Below are positions 9,701 to 20,350 of a DNA stretch of 64,000 nt, piece after piece. The position numbers and the translations under genes were made by a program. The stretch is from NCBI RefSeq assembly GCF_002303925.1, contig NZ_MRCS01000004.1:118645-182644 (forward strand), given 5' to 3'. The first letter of the stretch is position 1, and each line of letters begins with the position of its first letter. The DNA comes from Pseudomonas sp. ACN8 (GTDB lineage Bacteria; Pseudomonadota; Gammaproteobacteria; Pseudomonadales; Pseudomonadaceae). A model generated the notes under the pieces. The model ran no database searches, was not told where the DNA came from, and was given only the letters and a program-made list of their open reading frames with translations.

Positions 9701-10906
9701 ATGAAAACGCTCTGGCAACACTGTCACGTCGCAACCATGGCACAAGGCGTCTACTCGATCATCGAGGACGCGGCCATCGTGACGTCAGGAGCGCACATTG
9801 AGTGGATCGGCCCGCGCGGTGAGTTGCCGGCGGGCGAGTACCCGGCCGTCAATGATTTGAACGGGGCCTGGGTCACACCGGGCCTGATCGACTGCCACAC
9901 CCACACGGTGTTCGGCGGAAACCGCAGCGGTGAATTCGAGCAGCGCCTGCAAGGCGTCAGCTATGCGGAAATCGCCGCCAGCGGTGGCGGCATCGCCAGC
10001 ACCGTGCGCGCCACCCGCGCGGCCAGCGAAGATGAATTGTTCGCCAGTGCCGCCAAACGCCTGAAAAGCCTGATGCGTGATGGCGTCACCAGCATCGAAA
10101 TCAAGTCAGGCTACGGCCTGGACCTGGCCAACGAACGCAAGATGCTGCGCGTGGCCCGTCGCCTCGGCGCCGAATTGCCGGTCAGCGTGCGCAGCACCTG
10201 CCTGGCGGCTCACGCTTTGCCGCCGGAGTACAAGGATCGCGCTGACGACTACATCGATCACATCTGCGCCGAGATGCTCCCGGCTCTGGCCGCCGAAGGG
10301 CTGGTGGATGCGGTGGACGCATTTTGTGAATACCTGGCGTTCTCGCCTGCACAGGTCGAGCGCGTCTTCATCACAGCCCAGGAACTGGGGTTGCCGGTGA
10401 AACTGCACGCGGAGCAATTGTCGTCGCTGCATGGTTCGAGCCTGGCGGCGCGTTATCACGCGCTGTCTGCCGATCACCTGGAATTCATGACCGAGGATGA
10501 CGCCATTGCCATGGCTGAATCCGGCACGGTCGCGGTGCTGTTGCCCGGTGCCTTTTACTTCCTGCGTGAAACCCAGTTGCCACCGATGGACGCCCTGCGC
10601 AAGCACGGCGTGAAAATCGCCATCGCCAGCGACCTCAACCCGGGCACCTCGCCGGCGCTGTCGTTGCGCTTGATGCTGAACATGGCCTGCACCTGTTTCC
10701 GCATGACCCCGGAAGAAGCCTTGGCTGGCGCGACGATTCACGCCGCCACCGCGCTGGGCATGGCCGACACCCATGGTTCGCTGGAAGTCGGCAAGGTCGC
10801 GGATTTCGTCGCCTGGCAAATCGATCGTCCGGCCGACCTGTGTTACTGGCTGGGCGGCGACCTGGAAAAACGCGTCGTGCGCCACGGCGTCGAATCAAGT
10901 CTGTAG
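9701..10906 (+). CDS. hutI: imidazolonepropionase
   Basis: Cytoplasmic amidohydrolase that opens 4-imidazolone-5-propionate to N-formimino-glutamate, third step of the pathway; 401 residues. Metal-site motifs are [10 protein letters not shown] (about residues 66-75), the HAEQLSS loop, SADHLEF, and the distal Asp in [12 protein letters not shown] 9701 follows GGAGG. The downstream hutG begins 11 nt after the stop, so the two are co-transcribed. Confidence 0.97.
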   Translation: MKTLWQHCHVATMAQGVYSIIEDAAIVTSGAHIEWIGPRGELPAGEYPAVNDLNGAWVTPGLIDCHTHTVFGGNRSGEFEQRLQGVSYAEIAASGGGIASTVRATRAASEDELFASAAKRLKSLMRDGVTSIEIKSGYGLDLANERKMLRVARRLGAELPVSVRSTCLAAHALPPEYKDRADDYIDHICAEMLPALAAEGLVDAVDAFCEYLAFSPAQVERVFITAQELGLPVKLHAEQLSSLHGSSLAARYHALSADHLEFMTEDDAIAMAESGTVAVLLPGAFYFLRETQLPPMDALRKHGVKIAIASDLNPGTSPALSLRLMLNMACTCFRMTPEEALAGATIHAATALGMADTHGSLEVGKVADFVAWQIDRPADLCYWLGGDLEKRVVRHGVESSL

Positions 10907-10916
10907 GAGATCTGTT

Positions 10917-11720
10917 GTGGATAAGGTTCTGAACTTCAAACAAGGCCGCGTACCGCTGCTGATCAGCATGCCCCACGCCGGCGTGCGCCTGACTCCGGCG
11001 GTCGAAGCCGGATTGATCCCTGACGCGAAAAGCCTGCCGGACACCGACTGGCACATCCCGCAGTTGTACGATTTCGCCGCCGAGCTGGGCGCCAGCACCC
11101 TGGCCGCCGAGTATTCGCGGTTCGTCATCGATCTGAACCGGCCATCCGACGACAAGCCGCTGTACGTGGGCGCGACCACTGGCCTGTACCCGGCCACGCT
11201 GTTCGACGGTATACCGTTGTTCCGTGAAGGGTTGGAGCCTTCTGCCGATGAGCGTGCGACTTATCTGGAGCAGATCTGGACGCCGTATCACAGCACCTTG
11301 CAGCAGGAACTGGCGCGGATGAAGGCCGAGTTCGGCTACGCGTTGCTGTTCGACGCGCATTCGATCCGCTCGATCATCCCGCACCTGTTCGACGGCAAAC
11401 TGCCGGACTTCAACCTCGGCACCTTCAATGGCGCCAGTTGCGATCCACAGCTTGCGACGCGACTGGAAGCGATCTGTGCGCTTCACGACAACTACACTCA
11501 CGTACTCAACGGGCGCTTCAAGGGCGGCCACATCACCCGCCATTACGGCAACCCGGCCGAGAACATCCATGCGGTGCAACTGGAGCTGGGGCAGTGCACC
11601 TACATGGAAGAGTTCGAGCCGTTCCGTTATCGCCCGGATCTGGCGGAGCCGACGCGGGTGGTGTTGAAGGAGTTGCTGCAAGGGTTGTTGGCCTGGGGCG
11701 AGAAGCACTACGGGCATTAA
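10917..11720 (+). CDS. hutG: N-formylglutamate deformylase
   Basis: Releases formate from N-formylglutamate to yield glutamate, the last step of the five-step hut route used by Pseudomonas. The product is 267 residues of the FGase family with N-terminal LLISMPHAGVRLTP, DTDWHIPQLYDFAAELGA, FVIDLNRP and the FDAHSIRS segment. The frame is open upstream into hutI, but GTG 10917 sits 7 nt after AGGAG and gives the normal N-terminus (MDKVLNFKQG). A separate formiminoglutamate deiminase (hutF), needed to make the substrate, is not in this window and is expected to lie upstream of hutU. Confidence 0.95.
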   Translation: MDKVLNFKQGRVPLLISMPHAGVRLTPAVEAGLIPDAKSLPDTDWHIPQLYDFAAELGASTLAAEYSRFVIDLNRPSDDKPLYVGATTGLYPATLFDGIPLFREGLEPSADERATYLEQIWTPYHSTLQQELARMKAEFGYALLFDAHSIRSIIPHLFDGKLPDFNLGTFNGASCDPQLATRLEAICALHDNYTHVLNGRFKGGHITRHYGNPAENIHAVQLELGQCTYMEEFEPFRYRPDLAEPTRVVLKELLQGLLAWGEKHYGH

Positions 11721-11735
11721 GGCTTGGTGCGGTCT

Positions 11736-11837
11736 CTGTAGGAGCGAGCTTGCTCGCGAAAAACGTCAGGTCAACGTATGCATTCAGGCAGCCCGCGTCA
11801 TCGTTGTCCTCCATCGCGAGCAAGCTCGCTCCTACAA
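11736..11837. repeat. REP doublet with conserved centre (GCGAGCTTGCTCGCGA type)
   Basis: Inverted units GTAGGAGCGAGCTTGCTCGC and its complement lie about 54 nt apart after hutG. The centre (roughly 11760-11813) strongly resembles the centre of the doublet at 34065-34166. Confidence 0.85.
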
Positions 11838-11964
11838 GTCGCCACCGTGCAAAACACGGTCGCCACAGTTCGCTTCTACCACTCGTCTGCTGCGTAATGT
11901 TCTGGCCACGGTGCACAAAGACACCGCCCCGACAATAATCCGCTGCCGCACGAGAATGCTATCC

Positions 11965-12921
11965 ATGACAAGCCCCAAAGGTCTGTTCACCCGCTGTCTC
12001 TCAATCTTCTGCGGTACCGCGCTGTTGAGCGCCGGCGCCATGGCCGCGGACGATGCCTCCTGCAAAACCGTGCGTATGGGCGTGGTCAACTGGACCGACG
12101 TGATCGCCACCAGTGGCATGGCCGATGTGCTGCTCAACGGTCTGGGCTACGAAAGCAAGCAGACCAGCGCCGTGCAGCAAATCATCTTCGCCGGCATCCG
12201 CGACAAGCGCCTGGACATCTTCCTCGGTTACTGGAAACCGGCGATGGATAAAAACATCGCCCCCTTCGTGGCTGCCAATCAGGTCAAGGTCATGGACAAA
12301 CCGAGCCTGGCCGACGCCCAGGCCACCCTCGCGGTCCCTGACTATGTGGCAGCGGCGGGCTTGAAAACCTTTGCCGACATCGCCAGGTTCAAGGATCAAC
12401 TCGGCGGCAAGATCTACGGCATCGAGCCGGGCAGCGGCGCCAACACCACGATCAAGACCATGATCGAAACCAATCACTTCGGCCTGAAGGATTTCAAACT
12501 GATCGAGTCCGGTGAGGCCGGGATGCTGGCGGCCGTGCAGCGGGCGGTGAATCGCAAGGAGTTCGTGGTGTTCGTCGGCTGGACCCCGCACCCGATGAAC
12601 ATCAACATGAAGATCGACTATCTGACCGGCAGTGAAGACGTGTACGGGCCGAATGAAGGCGCGGCGACCGTTTCCACCGTGACTGCGCCGGATTACGCCC
12701 AGCGCTGCCCGAACGTCAATCGCCTGCTGGAAAACCTGACCTTCACCGCCGCCCAGGAAAGCCAGTTGATGGTGCCGATCATGGAGCGCCAGACGGCTCA
12801 GGATGTCGCGAAGAAATGGCTGCGTGACCATCCGGAAGACTTGCAGCGCTGGCTGGCGGGTGTCAGCAGTTTCGATGGCAAGGATGGCATGGCGACGGTT
12901 CAGGCCAGCCTGAAGAACTGA
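11965..12921 (+). CDS. orphan choline/carnitine-type ABC substrate-binding protein
   Basis: Predicted periplasmic receptor of the ChoX/CaiX/OpuAC family, 318 residues from ATG 11965. It has a signal peptide (LFTRCLSIFCGTALLSAGAMA, then ADDAS). Family segments include VRMGVVNWTDVIATSGMADVLL, GYWKPAMD, YGIEPGSGA and VFVGWTPHPMN, whose tryptophans would form the aromatic cage for a quaternary ammonium group. No permease or ATPase gene adjoins it, as with P. aeruginosa CaiX and BetX, orphan receptors that share the CbcWV core. ATG 11956 and an upstream 11911 start are also in frame. The ligand (choline, carnitine or a relative) is unproven. Confidence 0.85.
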   Translation: MTSPKGLFTRCLSIFCGTALLSAGAMAADDASCKTVRMGVVNWTDVIATSGMADVLLNGLGYESKQTSAVQQIIFAGIRDKRLDIFLGYWKPAMDKNIAPFVAANQVKVMDKPSLADAQATLAVPDYVAAAGLKTFADIARFKDQLGGKIYGIEPGSGANTTIKTMIETNHFGLKDFKLIESGEAGMLAAVQRAVNRKEFVVFVGWTPHPMNINMKIDYLTGSEDVYGPNEGAATVSTVTAPDYAQRCPNVNRLLENLTFTAAQESQLMVPIMERQTAQDVAKKWLRDHPEDLQRWLAGVSSFDGKDGMATVQASLKN

Positions 12922-12943
12922 CCCTCGTCTGATCTGTGCAAGA

Positions 12944-13037
12944 CCTGTGGGAGCGAGCCTGCTCGCGAAGGCGGTTTGACAGTCAACATTGATGTTGGAT
13001 GTGCCGGCCTCTTCGCGAGCAGGCTCGCTCCCACAGG
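12944..13037. repeat. REP doublet (GCGAGCCTGCTCGCGA type)
   Basis: Inverted copies of GTGGGAGCGAGCCTGCTCGC flank a centre of about 40 nt, between the binding-protein gene and the esterase. Confidence 0.85.
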
Positions 13038-13076
13038 GTGGGGTCCCACACATTTCCCTGAACGAGCACCAGGCTC

Positions 13077-13982
13077 ATGGCTCCTTACCCGCTTTCCAGG
13101 CAAATGACAGCATTCGTCGACAAAACCCTGAGTTTCAACAGCACCGACAGCAGCATCACCGGGTTGCGCCAGGCCTACAGCGAGATGTGCCGGGCGTTTA
13201 CCCCGGCACGCCCCGCCGGGTTGCATGTGGCCGATTTCGAGTTGGCTGGTGTCGCTGTTCGTTCCTATCAACCACCAGCCAGCGGTGCGTCGTGCATCGT
13301 TTACCTGCATGGCGGCGGCTGGGTGGTGGGGGACCTCGATTCCCACGATTTCATCTGCGCCGAATGGGCATCGGCACTCGGTGTGCGGGTGATCGCCGTC
13401 GATTACCGCCGGGCACCGGAGCATCCGTTTCCCGCCGCGTTCGATGATTGCCTGAAGGTCTGGCGAGCACTGCGCACCGGGCCGTTTCAACTCGATCCTG
13501 CGCGTACGCTGGTGGCCGGCGACAGTGCCGGTGGCAACCTCGCGGCGGCGTTGTGCCTGGCGCTACGCGATGCCGGTGAGCCGGTGCCGTGCGCGCAGGT
13601 GTTGATCTATCCGGGGTTGGGCGGCGATCACCGCCTGCCGTCGCGCAGTGAGTGCATCGACGCGCCATTACTCGGCAGCAGTGACGTCGATTGCTATCAC
13701 GCGCTTTACCTGCAAGGCACCCGCCATCCGGACGCCTACGCCATGCCATTGCTCGCCACGGACTTCAGCGGATTGCCACCTGCATTGATCGCCGTGGCGC
13801 AATTCGACCCGTTGCGTGACGACGGCGTGCTGTATGCCGAGCGACTGAATGCCGCGGGCGTTGCTGCCACGCTGTATGTCGGCGCGGGTTTGGTCCATGG
13901 CTGTTTGCGGGCCCGCGGGCAGGCGGCCGAGGTCGATGCACTGTACGAAACCCTGTTTGGTTATCTTGCGGAAAAACTCTGA
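13077..13982 (+). CDS. alpha/beta hydrolase, HSL-family esterase
   Basis: Predicted cytoplasmic carboxylesterase of the hormone-sensitive-lipase family, 301 residues. It has the oxyanion motif HGGGW (about residues 77-81), the nucleophile motif GDSAGGN, the acid in FDPLRDDG and the His in VHGCLR. Substrate is unknown. Its position beside a quaternary-ammonium binding protein suggests a choline or carnitine ester, in the manner of short-chain acylcarnitine hydrolases in P. aeruginosa, but this is inference only. Start: ATG 13077 or 13104, neither with a strong ribosome-binding site; I chose the longer. Confidence 0.85.
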   Translation: MAPYPLSRQMTAFVDKTLSFNSTDSSITGLRQAYSEMCRAFTPARPAGLHVADFELAGVAVRSYQPPASGASCIVYLHGGGWVVGDLDSHDFICAEWASALGVRVIAVDYRRAPEHPFPAAFDDCLKVWRALRTGPFQLDPARTLVAGDSAGGNLAAALCLALRDAGEPVPCAQVLIYPGLGGDHRLPSRSECIDAPLLGSSDVDCYHALYLQGTRHPDAYAMPLLATDFSGLPPALIAVAQFDPLRDDGVLYAERLNAAGVAATLYVGAGLVHGCLRARGQAAEVDALYETLFGYLAEKL

Positions 13983-14087
13983 CTCCGCACGGGCATGCTC
14001 ATTGACGTAAATCGGGTTTATGATGCCGGACGGCAGAATAATAGAAAGTCCCCCCAGGGATGACCTCGACCCCTTACGGAGTGCGCA

Positions 14088-15059
14088 ATGCAGACTTTGT
14101 ACCCGCAGATCAAACCCTACGCCCGGCACGATCTGGCCGTCGATGCGACCCACACCCTGTACGTCGACGAAAGCGGTTCACCGGAAGGTTTGCCGGTGGT
14201 GTTCATCCACGGCGGCCCCGGTGCCGGATGTGATGCCCAGAGTCGTTGCTTCTTCGATCCCAACCTCTATCGCATTGTCACCTTCGATCAGCGTGGCTGT
14301 GGTCGCTCCACCCCCCACGCGAGCCTGGAAAACAACACCACCTGGGATCTGGTCGCCGACCTCGAGAGGATTCGCCAGCACCTGGGCATCGACAAATGGG
14401 TGCTGTTTGGCGGCTCCTGGGGGTCGACCCTGGCACTGGCCTACGCGCAAACCCATCCTGAGCGGGTACATGGTCTGATCCTGCGTGGGATCTTTCTCTG
14501 CCGTCCGCAGGAAATCGAATGGTTCTACCAGGCCGGCGCCAGCCGTCTGTTCCCCGATTACTGGCAGGACTACATCGCGCCGATCCCGCTGGACGAGCGC
14601 GGTGACTTGCTCACCGCGTTTCACAAACGCCTGGTCGGCAACGACCAGATCGCCCAGATGCACGCGGCCAAGGCTTGGTCCACCTGGGAGGGCCGCACCG
14701 CGACCCTGCGTCCCAACCCGCTGGTAGTCGACCGTTTCTCCGAGCCGCAACGTGCGCTGTCGATTGCCCGCATCGAATGCCACTACTTCACCAATCACGC
14801 CTTCCTGGAGCAGAACCAGTTGATCCGCGACATGGGCAAGATCGCCCATTTGCCTGGTGTGATCATCCATGGTCGATATGACGTGATCTGCCCGCTGGAT
14901 AACGCCTGGGAATTGCATCAGGCCTGGCCGAACAGCGAACTGCAGGTCATCCGCGATGCCGGTCATGCCGCTTCCGAGCCTGGCATCACCGACGCGCTGG
15001 TACGCGCCGCCGATCAGATGGCCCGGCGTCTGCTCGATCTGCCGCCTGAAGAAGCATGA
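14088..15059 (+). CDS. pip: proline iminopeptidase
   Basis: Serine peptidase (family S33) that removes N-terminal proline from peptides, 323 residues. It shows the oxyanion loop [15 protein letters not shown], the nucleophile elbow GGSWGS, the cap region with the family YYFTNH-like segment, the acid in GRYDVICP and the His in DAGHAASEP. The ATG follows the GGAG of TACGGAGTG. The stop overlaps the dtd start by 4 nt (ATGA), so the two are co-translated. Confidence 0.95.
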   Translation: MQTLYPQIKPYARHDLAVDATHTLYVDESGSPEGLPVVFIHGGPGAGCDAQSRCFFDPNLYRIVTFDQRGCGRSTPHASLENNTTWDLVADLERIRQHLGIDKWVLFGGSWGSTLALAYAQTHPERVHGLILRGIFLCRPQEIEWFYQAGASRLFPDYWQDYIAPIPLDERGDLLTAFHKRLVGNDQIAQMHAAKAWSTWEGRTATLRPNPLVVDRFSEPQRALSIARIECHYFTNHAFLEQNQLIRDMGKIAHLPGVIIHGRYDVICPLDNAWELHQAWPNSELQVIRDAGHAASEPGITDALVRAADQMARRLLDLPPEEA

Positions 15060-15493
15060 AGGGCCTGCTGCAGCGTGTGCGCGGCGCGCGAGTCGAGGTC
15101 GGGGGCGAGATTGTGGGTGCCGTCGATCAGGGATTGCTGGTCCTGGTAGCCGTCGAGCCCGACGATACGCGGGCCAGCGCCGACAAACTTCTTAATAAAC
15201 TGCTTAACTATCGGGTATTCAGTGACGCCGAGGGCAAGATGAATCTGTCCCTGGCGGATGTGGGCGGCGGGCTGCTGCTGGTCTCTCAGTTCACCCTGGC
15301 TGCCGATACCAAAAGCGGGCTGCGTCCGGGTTTCTCGACTGCGGCCCCTCCAGCGCTGGGCGAGGAGCTGTTCGACTATCTATTAAGCAAAGCGAAACAG
15401 GTGCATGGCACTGTGGCATCAGGTAGATTCGGCGCGGATATGCAGGTGCACCTGGTCAATGATGGCCCGGTAACCTTCCTGTTACAGACCTGA
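15056..15493 (+). CDS. dtd: D-aminoacyl-tRNA deacylase
   Basis: Homodimeric proofreading hydrolase that frees tRNA from D-amino acids and mischarged glycine; 145 residues, the usual length. It begins [17 protein letters not shown] and has the hallmark SQFTLAADT motif and, near the C-terminus, the cross-subunit Gly-cisPro-type region NDGPVTF. Overlaps pip by 4 nt. A peptidase coupled with a chirality checkpoint is the usual Pseudomonas arrangement. No strong intrinsic terminator follows. Confidence 0.95.
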   Translation: MKGLLQRVRGARVEVGGEIVGAVDQGLLVLVAVEPDDTRASADKLLNKLLNYRVFSDAEGKMNLSLADVGGGLLLVSQFTLAADTKSGLRPGFSTAAPPALGEELFDYLLSKAKQVHGTVASGRFGADMQVHLVNDGPVTFLLQT

Positions 15494-15814
15494 AAGCGTT
15501 TGAAACAAGTTTTTACGCTCATTTCGACTGAAAACAGGGTTTTTTCGCGATAAATACTTTGTTACCCCTGATGCGTTGTAACGCGGCCTACTAGATAATC
15601 CCGCGCTACGGGGATCAGCGTTCGTTGGTCCATTTTGACTTAGGTAGAGACTTGACCGTATCCGATTGGGGAATCATTTCGCCCCAGCGGAGTCGGAACA
15701 ATGCTCGCCAACTTGGCAAGAGTGGTTTGCAAGGGCGGTTTTTTCATACCGTAGACCGTGCAGACCCTTTAACTGGCCGTTGGTTTTTTGATCTGTTTTC
15801 GGCGAGGGTTGCTC
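15494..15814 (+). promoter_or_regulatory. opgG upstream region, 321 nt without a gene
   Basis: Relatively AT-rich gap before opgG. A weak hairpin (AGCGT at 15496, ACGCT near 15516) follows dtd. TAGATAAT near 15591 could be a -10 box, but I find no matching -35 at proper spacing. A GGCGAGGG ribosome-binding site for opgG lies at its end. A small open frame at 15625-15825 looks spurious. Long 5' leaders are plausible for an osmoregulated operon, but no defined switch is seen. Confidence 0.35.
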
Positions 15815-17629
15815 GTGATTGTTAGTCCCTGTAACGCACCAAAATTGTCTGCCAAACGGTTACGCAGCGCCCTGGTAGCGGGCTCTGCACTGCTCTGCCT
15901 GCTCAGCGCCGGTCAGCTTTGGGCATTCAGTCTGGATGATGTATCGGTCAAGGCAAAAGAGCTGGCCGCGCAGAAATACGAAGCGCCGCGCAGTAACCTG
16001 CCGAACGAGTTCCGCGACATGAAATTCGCGGACTATCAGAAAATTCGTTTTCTGACGGAAAAAGCCGAGTGGGCTGATCAGAAGACGCCGTTCAAGCTGT
16101 CCTTCTATCACCAGGGCATGCATTTCGATACGCCGGTGAAAATCAACGAAATCACCGCGAACACCGTCGAAGAGATCAAATACGATCCGAGTCGTTTCGA
16201 TTTCGGCGACATGCAGTTCGATCCCAAGGCCACTGAACAACTGGGTTATGCCGGTTTCCGTGTGCTGTACCCGATCAACAAGGCCGACAAGCAAGACGAA
16301 ATCATGACCATGCTTGGCGCGAGCTACTTCCGCGTCGTCGGCAAGGGGCACGTCTATGGTTTGTCCGCTCGCGGCATGGCGCTGGATACCGCCTTGCCGT
16401 CCGGCGAAGAATTCCCGCGTTTTCGCGAATTCTGGATTCAGCAGCCCAAGCCAGGCGACAAGCACCTGGTGATCTTCGCCCTGCTGGACTCTCCTCGTGC
16501 CACCGGCGCCTACCGCCTGACCCTGCGTCCGGGCAGCGACACCATCGTCGACGTCAAGGCGCAGATGTTCCTGCGTGACAAGGTCGGCAAACTGGGTATC
16601 GCCCCGTTGACCAGCATGTACCTGTTCGGCGCCAACCAGCCGTCGAAAGTACTGAACTATCGTCGCGAGCTGCACGACTCCAGCGGCCTGGCGATCCATG
16701 CCGGCAACGGCGAGTGGATCTGGCGTCCGCTGAACAATCCGAAACACCTGGCCGTGAGCAACTTCAGCGTGGAAAACCCGCGCGGCTTCGGTCTGCTGCA
16801 ACGTGGCCGCGACTTCAGCCACTACGAAGACCTCGACGACCGGTACGACAAGCGCCCAAGCGCCTGGATCGAGCCGAAGGGTGACTGGGGCAAGGGCACT
16901 GTTGACCTGGTCGAGATTCCGACCGCTGACGAAACCAACGACAACATCGTTGCCTTCTGGAACCCGGAAAAACTGCCGGAACCTGGCCAGCCGCTCGATG
17001 TCGCTTATCGTATGCACTGGACCATGGATGAAACCTCGATTCACGCGCCGGACAGCGCCTGGGTCAAACAGACCCTGCGTTCCACCGGTGACGTCAAGCA
17101 ATCCAACCTGATTCGTCAACCGGACGGCAGCGTTGCCTACCTGGTGGATTTCGAAGGCCCGTCCCTGGCGGCATTGCCGGCCGATACGGAAGTTCGCAGC
17201 CAGGTCAGCGTGGGCGACAACGCCGAGCTGGTGGAAAACAGCGTGCGTTACAACCCTGAAACCAAGGGCTGGCGCCTGACCCTGCGGATGAAGATCAAGG
17301 ATCCGAGCAAGTCCACCGAGATGCGTGCCGCTCTGGTGCAGAACATCGTGCCGGCGGACCTGGCCAAGACTTCGATTCCGTCGTCGAACTCGTCGGTTGC
17401 CAAGGCCGACAAGGTTGCCGCCAAGCAACAAGAGAAAGCGGACAAGGAAGCCAGGCAAGCGGAGGCCAAGCAGGCCGAAGCCAAGCCTGTTGCAGATGCC
17501 AAGGACCAGGCCAATAAAGACGCCAAGCAGCCTGTCGCTGCCGACGCGGCCCCAGCCACACCGGAATCGGCGCCGACTGAAGAAGTCCTGACCGAGACCT
17601 GGAGCTATCAGTTGCCTGCCGATGAGTAA
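15815..17629 (+). CDS. opgG: periplasmic glucan biosynthesis protein G
   Basis: Periplasmic partner of OpgH that shapes osmoregulated beta-glucan backbones; 604 residues against about 510 in E. coli. GTG 15815 has GAGGG 6 nt upstream. A signal peptide (residues 1 to about 31, ending GQLWA, then FSLDDV) is present. The body is a normal OpgG/MdoG domain. The extra length is mostly a Lys/Ala/Glu/Gln-rich stretch (about residues 525-590, [19 protein letters not shown] and similar) placed just before the final conserved TETWSYQLP strand. It is likely a flexible or helical tether. opgH overlaps its end by 8 nt. Confidence 0.95.
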   Translation: MIVSPCNAPKLSAKRLRSALVAGSALLCLLSAGQLWAFSLDDVSVKAKELAAQKYEAPRSNLPNEFRDMKFADYQKIRFLTEKAEWADQKTPFKLSFYHQGMHFDTPVKINEITANTVEEIKYDPSRFDFGDMQFDPKATEQLGYAGFRVLYPINKADKQDEIMTMLGASYFRVVGKGHVYGLSARGMALDTALPSGEEFPRFREFWIQQPKPGDKHLVIFALLDSPRATGAYRLTLRPGSDTIVDVKAQMFLRDKVGKLGIAPLTSMYLFGANQPSKVLNYRRELHDSSGLAIHAGNGEWIWRPLNNPKHLAVSNFSVENPRGFGLLQRGRDFSHYEDLDDRYDKRPSAWIEPKGDWGKGTVDLVEIPTADETNDNIVAFWNPEKLPEPGQPLDVAYRMHWTMDETSIHAPDSAWVKQTLRSTGDVKQSNLIRQPDGSVAYLVDFEGPSLAALPADTEVRSQVSVGDNAELVENSVRYNPETKGWRLTLRMKIKDPSKSTEMRAALVQNIVPADLAKTSIPSSNSSVAKADKVAAKQQEKADKEARQAEAKQAEAKPVADAKDQANKDAKQPVAADAAPATPESAPTEEVLTETWSYQLPADE

Positions 17630-20192
17630 CTCTCAAGTACGGCCAGAAACTCTTTCCGAGTATCTGGCGCATCTGCCGATGACCGACCAGCAGCGCGCGG
17701 AACTCGCGGGCTGCCAGTCTTTCAGCGAATTGCATGAACGCCTTTCATCGTCGACGTTCGACGCCCCGACCGAAGCCGCCCAGGCTTCGGTGGGCAAACG
17801 CCTGACCCTGAGCACTGCCGAAGAGCTACAGGACGCGGAAATGCTGGTGCTCGACGCCAACGGCCGGGTCTGCCTCAAGGCGACCCCGCCGATCCGGCGG
17901 ACCAAGGTCGTGCCGGAGCCGTGGCGCACCAACATTCTGGTGCGTGGCTGGCGCCGGATGACCGGTCGTACCAACCCGCCGAAGCCGCCGAAGGACGAGC
18001 GTGTATTGCCGGCCGCGCGCTGGCGTACCGTGGGTTCGATCCGTCGCTACATTCTGTTGCTGCTGATGCTCGGCCAGACCATCGTTGCCGGCTGGTACAT
18101 GAAAGGCATCATGCCGTACCAGGGCTGGTCGTTCGTCGACCTCAACGAAGTGCTGCACCAACCGCTGCTGCAAACCGCCACGCAAGTGCTGCCGTATGCG
18201 TTGCAGACCAGCATCCTGATCCTGTTCGGGATTCTGTTCTGCTGGGTATCGGCCGGTTTCTGGACCGCGCTGATGGGCTTCCTGGAGTTGCTGACCGGCC
18301 ACGATAAATACCGTATCTCCGGCAAAAGTGCCGGCAACGAGCCGATTCCGAAGGATGCGCGCACCGCTCTTGTGATGCCGATCTGCAACGAAGACGTGCC
18401 ACGGGTATTCGCCGGCCTGCGGGCGACCTTCGAGTCGGTGGCGGCCACGGGTGACCTGGACCGCTTCGACTTCTTCGTCCTCAGCGACAGTAACGACGCC
18501 GATATTTGCGTCGCCGAGCAACAGGCCTGGCTGGACGTCTGCCGTGAAGCCGGGGGCTTCGGCAAGATTTTCTATCGCCGCCGTCGTCGTCGCGTAAAAC
18601 GTAAAAGCGGCAACCTCGACGACTTCTGCCGTCGCTGGGGCGGTGACTACAAATACATGGTCGTACTCGACGCCGACTCCGTGATGAGTGGCGAGTGCCT
18701 GACCAGTCTGGTGCGTCTGATGGAAGCCACGCCGGACGCCGGGATCATCCAGACCGCGCCACGGGCGTCGGGCATGGATACCCTGTATGCGCGCATGCAG
18801 CAGTTCGCCACTCGCGTGTATGGCCCGCTGTTCACTGCCGGCCTGCACTTCTGGCAACTGGGCGAATCGCACTACTGGGGCCACAACGCGATCATCCGCA
18901 TGAAGCCGTTCATCGACCACTGCGCCCTGGCGCCGTTGCCGGGTAAAGGCGCGTTCTCCGGCTCGATCCTGTCCCACGACTTCGTAGAGGCTGCGTTGAT
19001 GCGCCGTGCTGGCTGGGGCGTGTGGATTGCCTACGACTTGCCGGGCAGCTATGAAGAACTGCCGCCAAACCTGCTGGACGAACTCAAGCGTGACCGTCGC
19101 TGGTGCCACGGTAACCTGATGAACTTCCGCCTGTTCCTGGTCAAGGGCATGCACCCGGTGCACCGCGCGGTGTTCCTGACCGGCGTGATGTCCTACCTGT
19201 CGGCACCGTTGTGGTTCTTCTTCCTGGTGCTGTCGACCGCGCTGCTGGCGGTCAACACGCTGATGGAGCCACAGTACTTCCTCGAACCGCGCCAGCTCTA
19301 TCCGCTGTGGCCTCAATGGCATCCGGACAAGGCGATTGCGCTGTTCTCGACCACCATCGTGCTGCTGTTCCTGCCGAAGCTGTTGAGCATCATCCTGATC
19401 TGGGCCAAGGGCGCGAAAGAGTTCGGCGGCAAGTTCAAGGTGACCCTGTCGATGCTGCTGGAGATGTTGTTCTCCATGCTGCTGGCGCCGGTGCGGATGA
19501 TCTTCCACACCCGTTTCGTGCTTGCCGCGTTCCTCGGCTGGGCCGCGACCTGGAACTCGCCGCAACGTGACGACGACTCCACGCCGTGGAGCGAAGCGGT
19601 CAAGCGCCACGGCCCGCAAACCCTGCTGGGCTTCTTCTGGGCCTTGCTGGTGATCTGGCTGAACCCGAGCTTCCTGTGGTGGCTGGTGCCGATTGTCGGC
19701 TCGTTGATTCTGTCGATTCCGGTGTCGGTGATCTCCAGCCGTGTCGGCCTTGGCCTGAAGTCCCGCGACGAGAGCCTGTTCCTGATCCCGGAGGAATACA
19801 ATCCGCCGCAAGCCTTGCTGGCCACCGACCAATACACCCACGAAAACCGTTACCACGCATTGAACGACGGCTTCGTCCGTTCGGTGGTCGACCCACAGCA
19901 GAACGCCCTGGCATGCTCGCTGGCGACCTCCCGGCACAATCAGGCTGAGCCGATTGAGTGGCTGCGGATCGAGCGGGTGCGGCACGCGATGAAGGTTGGA
20001 CCTGAGGGCCTGACCAACAACGAGCGCGTGCAACTGTTGAGCGACCCGGTGGCACTGGCGCGACTGCATGAGCAAGTCTGGAGCGAGGGTCACCCTGAGT
20101 GGCTGGGCGCCTGGCGCAAGTCGGTCAAGGCCGACCCCCATGCGCCACTGTTGCCGCTCAAACCGTTGAGCGTGCAGCCTCAGTTGGCGTAA
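17622..20192 (+). CDS. opgH: glucans biosynthesis glucosyltransferase H
   Basis: Inner-membrane processive family-2 glucosyltransferase making the beta-1,2 glucan backbone from UDP-glucose; 856 residues. Two membrane spans lie around residues 140-220. A cytoplasmic GT domain follows with VLDADSVMS (metal-binding DxD-like) and the acceptor-site (Q/R)xxRW element, here [11 protein letters not shown] membrane cluster is seen at about 515-720. ATG 17622 lies inside the end of opgG, so translation is coupled. An intrinsic terminator follows directly. Confidence 0.97.
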   Translation: MSNSQVRPETLSEYLAHLPMTDQQRAELAGCQSFSELHERLSSSTFDAPTEAAQASVGKRLTLSTAEELQDAEMLVLDANGRVCLKATPPIRRTKVVPEPWRTNILVRGWRRMTGRTNPPKPPKDERVLPAARWRTVGSIRRYILLLLMLGQTIVAGWYMKGIMPYQGWSFVDLNEVLHQPLLQTATQVLPYALQTSILILFGILFCWVSAGFWTALMGFLELLTGHDKYRISGKSAGNEPIPKDARTALVMPICNEDVPRVFAGLRATFESVAATGDLDRFDFFVLSDSNDADICVAEQQAWLDVCREAGGFGKIFYRRRRRRVKRKSGNLDDFCRRWGGDYKYMVVLDADSVMSGECLTSLVRLMEATPDAGIIQTAPRASGMDTLYARMQQFATRVYGPLFTAGLHFWQLGESHYWGHNAIIRMKPFIDHCALAPLPGKGAFSGSILSHDFVEAALMRRAGWGVWIAYDLPGSYEELPPNLLDELKRDRRWCHGNLMNFRLFLVKGMHPVHRAVFLTGVMSYLSAPLWFFFLVLSTALLAVNTLMEPQYFLEPRQLYPLWPQWHPDKAIALFSTTIVLLFLPKLLSIILIWAKGAKEFGGKFKVTLSMLLEMLFSMLLAPVRMIFHTRFVLAAFLGWAATWNSPQRDDDSTPWSEAVKRHGPQTLLGFFWALLVIWLNPSFLWWLVPIVGSLILSIPVSVISSRVGLGLKSRDESLFLIPEEYNPPQALLATDQYTHENRYHALNDGFVRSVVDPQQNALACSLATSRHNQAEPIEWLRIERVRHAMKVGPEGLTNNERVQLLSDPVALARLHEQVWSEGHPEWLGAWRKSVKADPHAPLLPLKPLSVQPQLA

Positions 20193-20194
20193 TG

Positions 20195-20221
20195 AAAAAA
20201 CCCGCGAAAGCGGGTTTTTTT
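20195..20221 (+). terminator. intrinsic terminator of opgGH
   Basis: AAAAAACCCGC-GAAA-GCGGGTTTTTT: a GC stem with a GAAA tetraloop and a T-run, 3 nt after the opgH stop. The A-run on the other side makes it potentially bidirectional for the convergent chemoreceptor gene. Confidence 0.92.
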
Positions 20222-20252
20222 ATGGCTTCAAAGTTATACCGCGCCGTTCCAA

Positions 20253-20340
20253 TCGCGAGCAAGCTCGCTCCCACGGAGCCTGTGCCTGGCACAGGTGTTG
20301 TGTTCGAGCAGGTCAGTGTGTGAGCGAGCCTGCTCGCGAT
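20253..20340. repeat. REP doublet between convergent genes
   Basis: TCGCGAGCAAGCTCGCTCCC and an inverted TGAGCGAGCCTGCTCGCGA, with a small internal palindrome CCTGTGCCTGGCACAGG in the centre, between opgH and the chemoreceptor. Confidence 0.8.
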
Positions 20341-20350
20341 GAGGTGCCAC

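Noticed and set aside
15625..15825. A 66-codon open frame in the opgG leader
   Set aside because: It starts without a ribosome-binding site, overlaps the opgG start and resembles no known protein.
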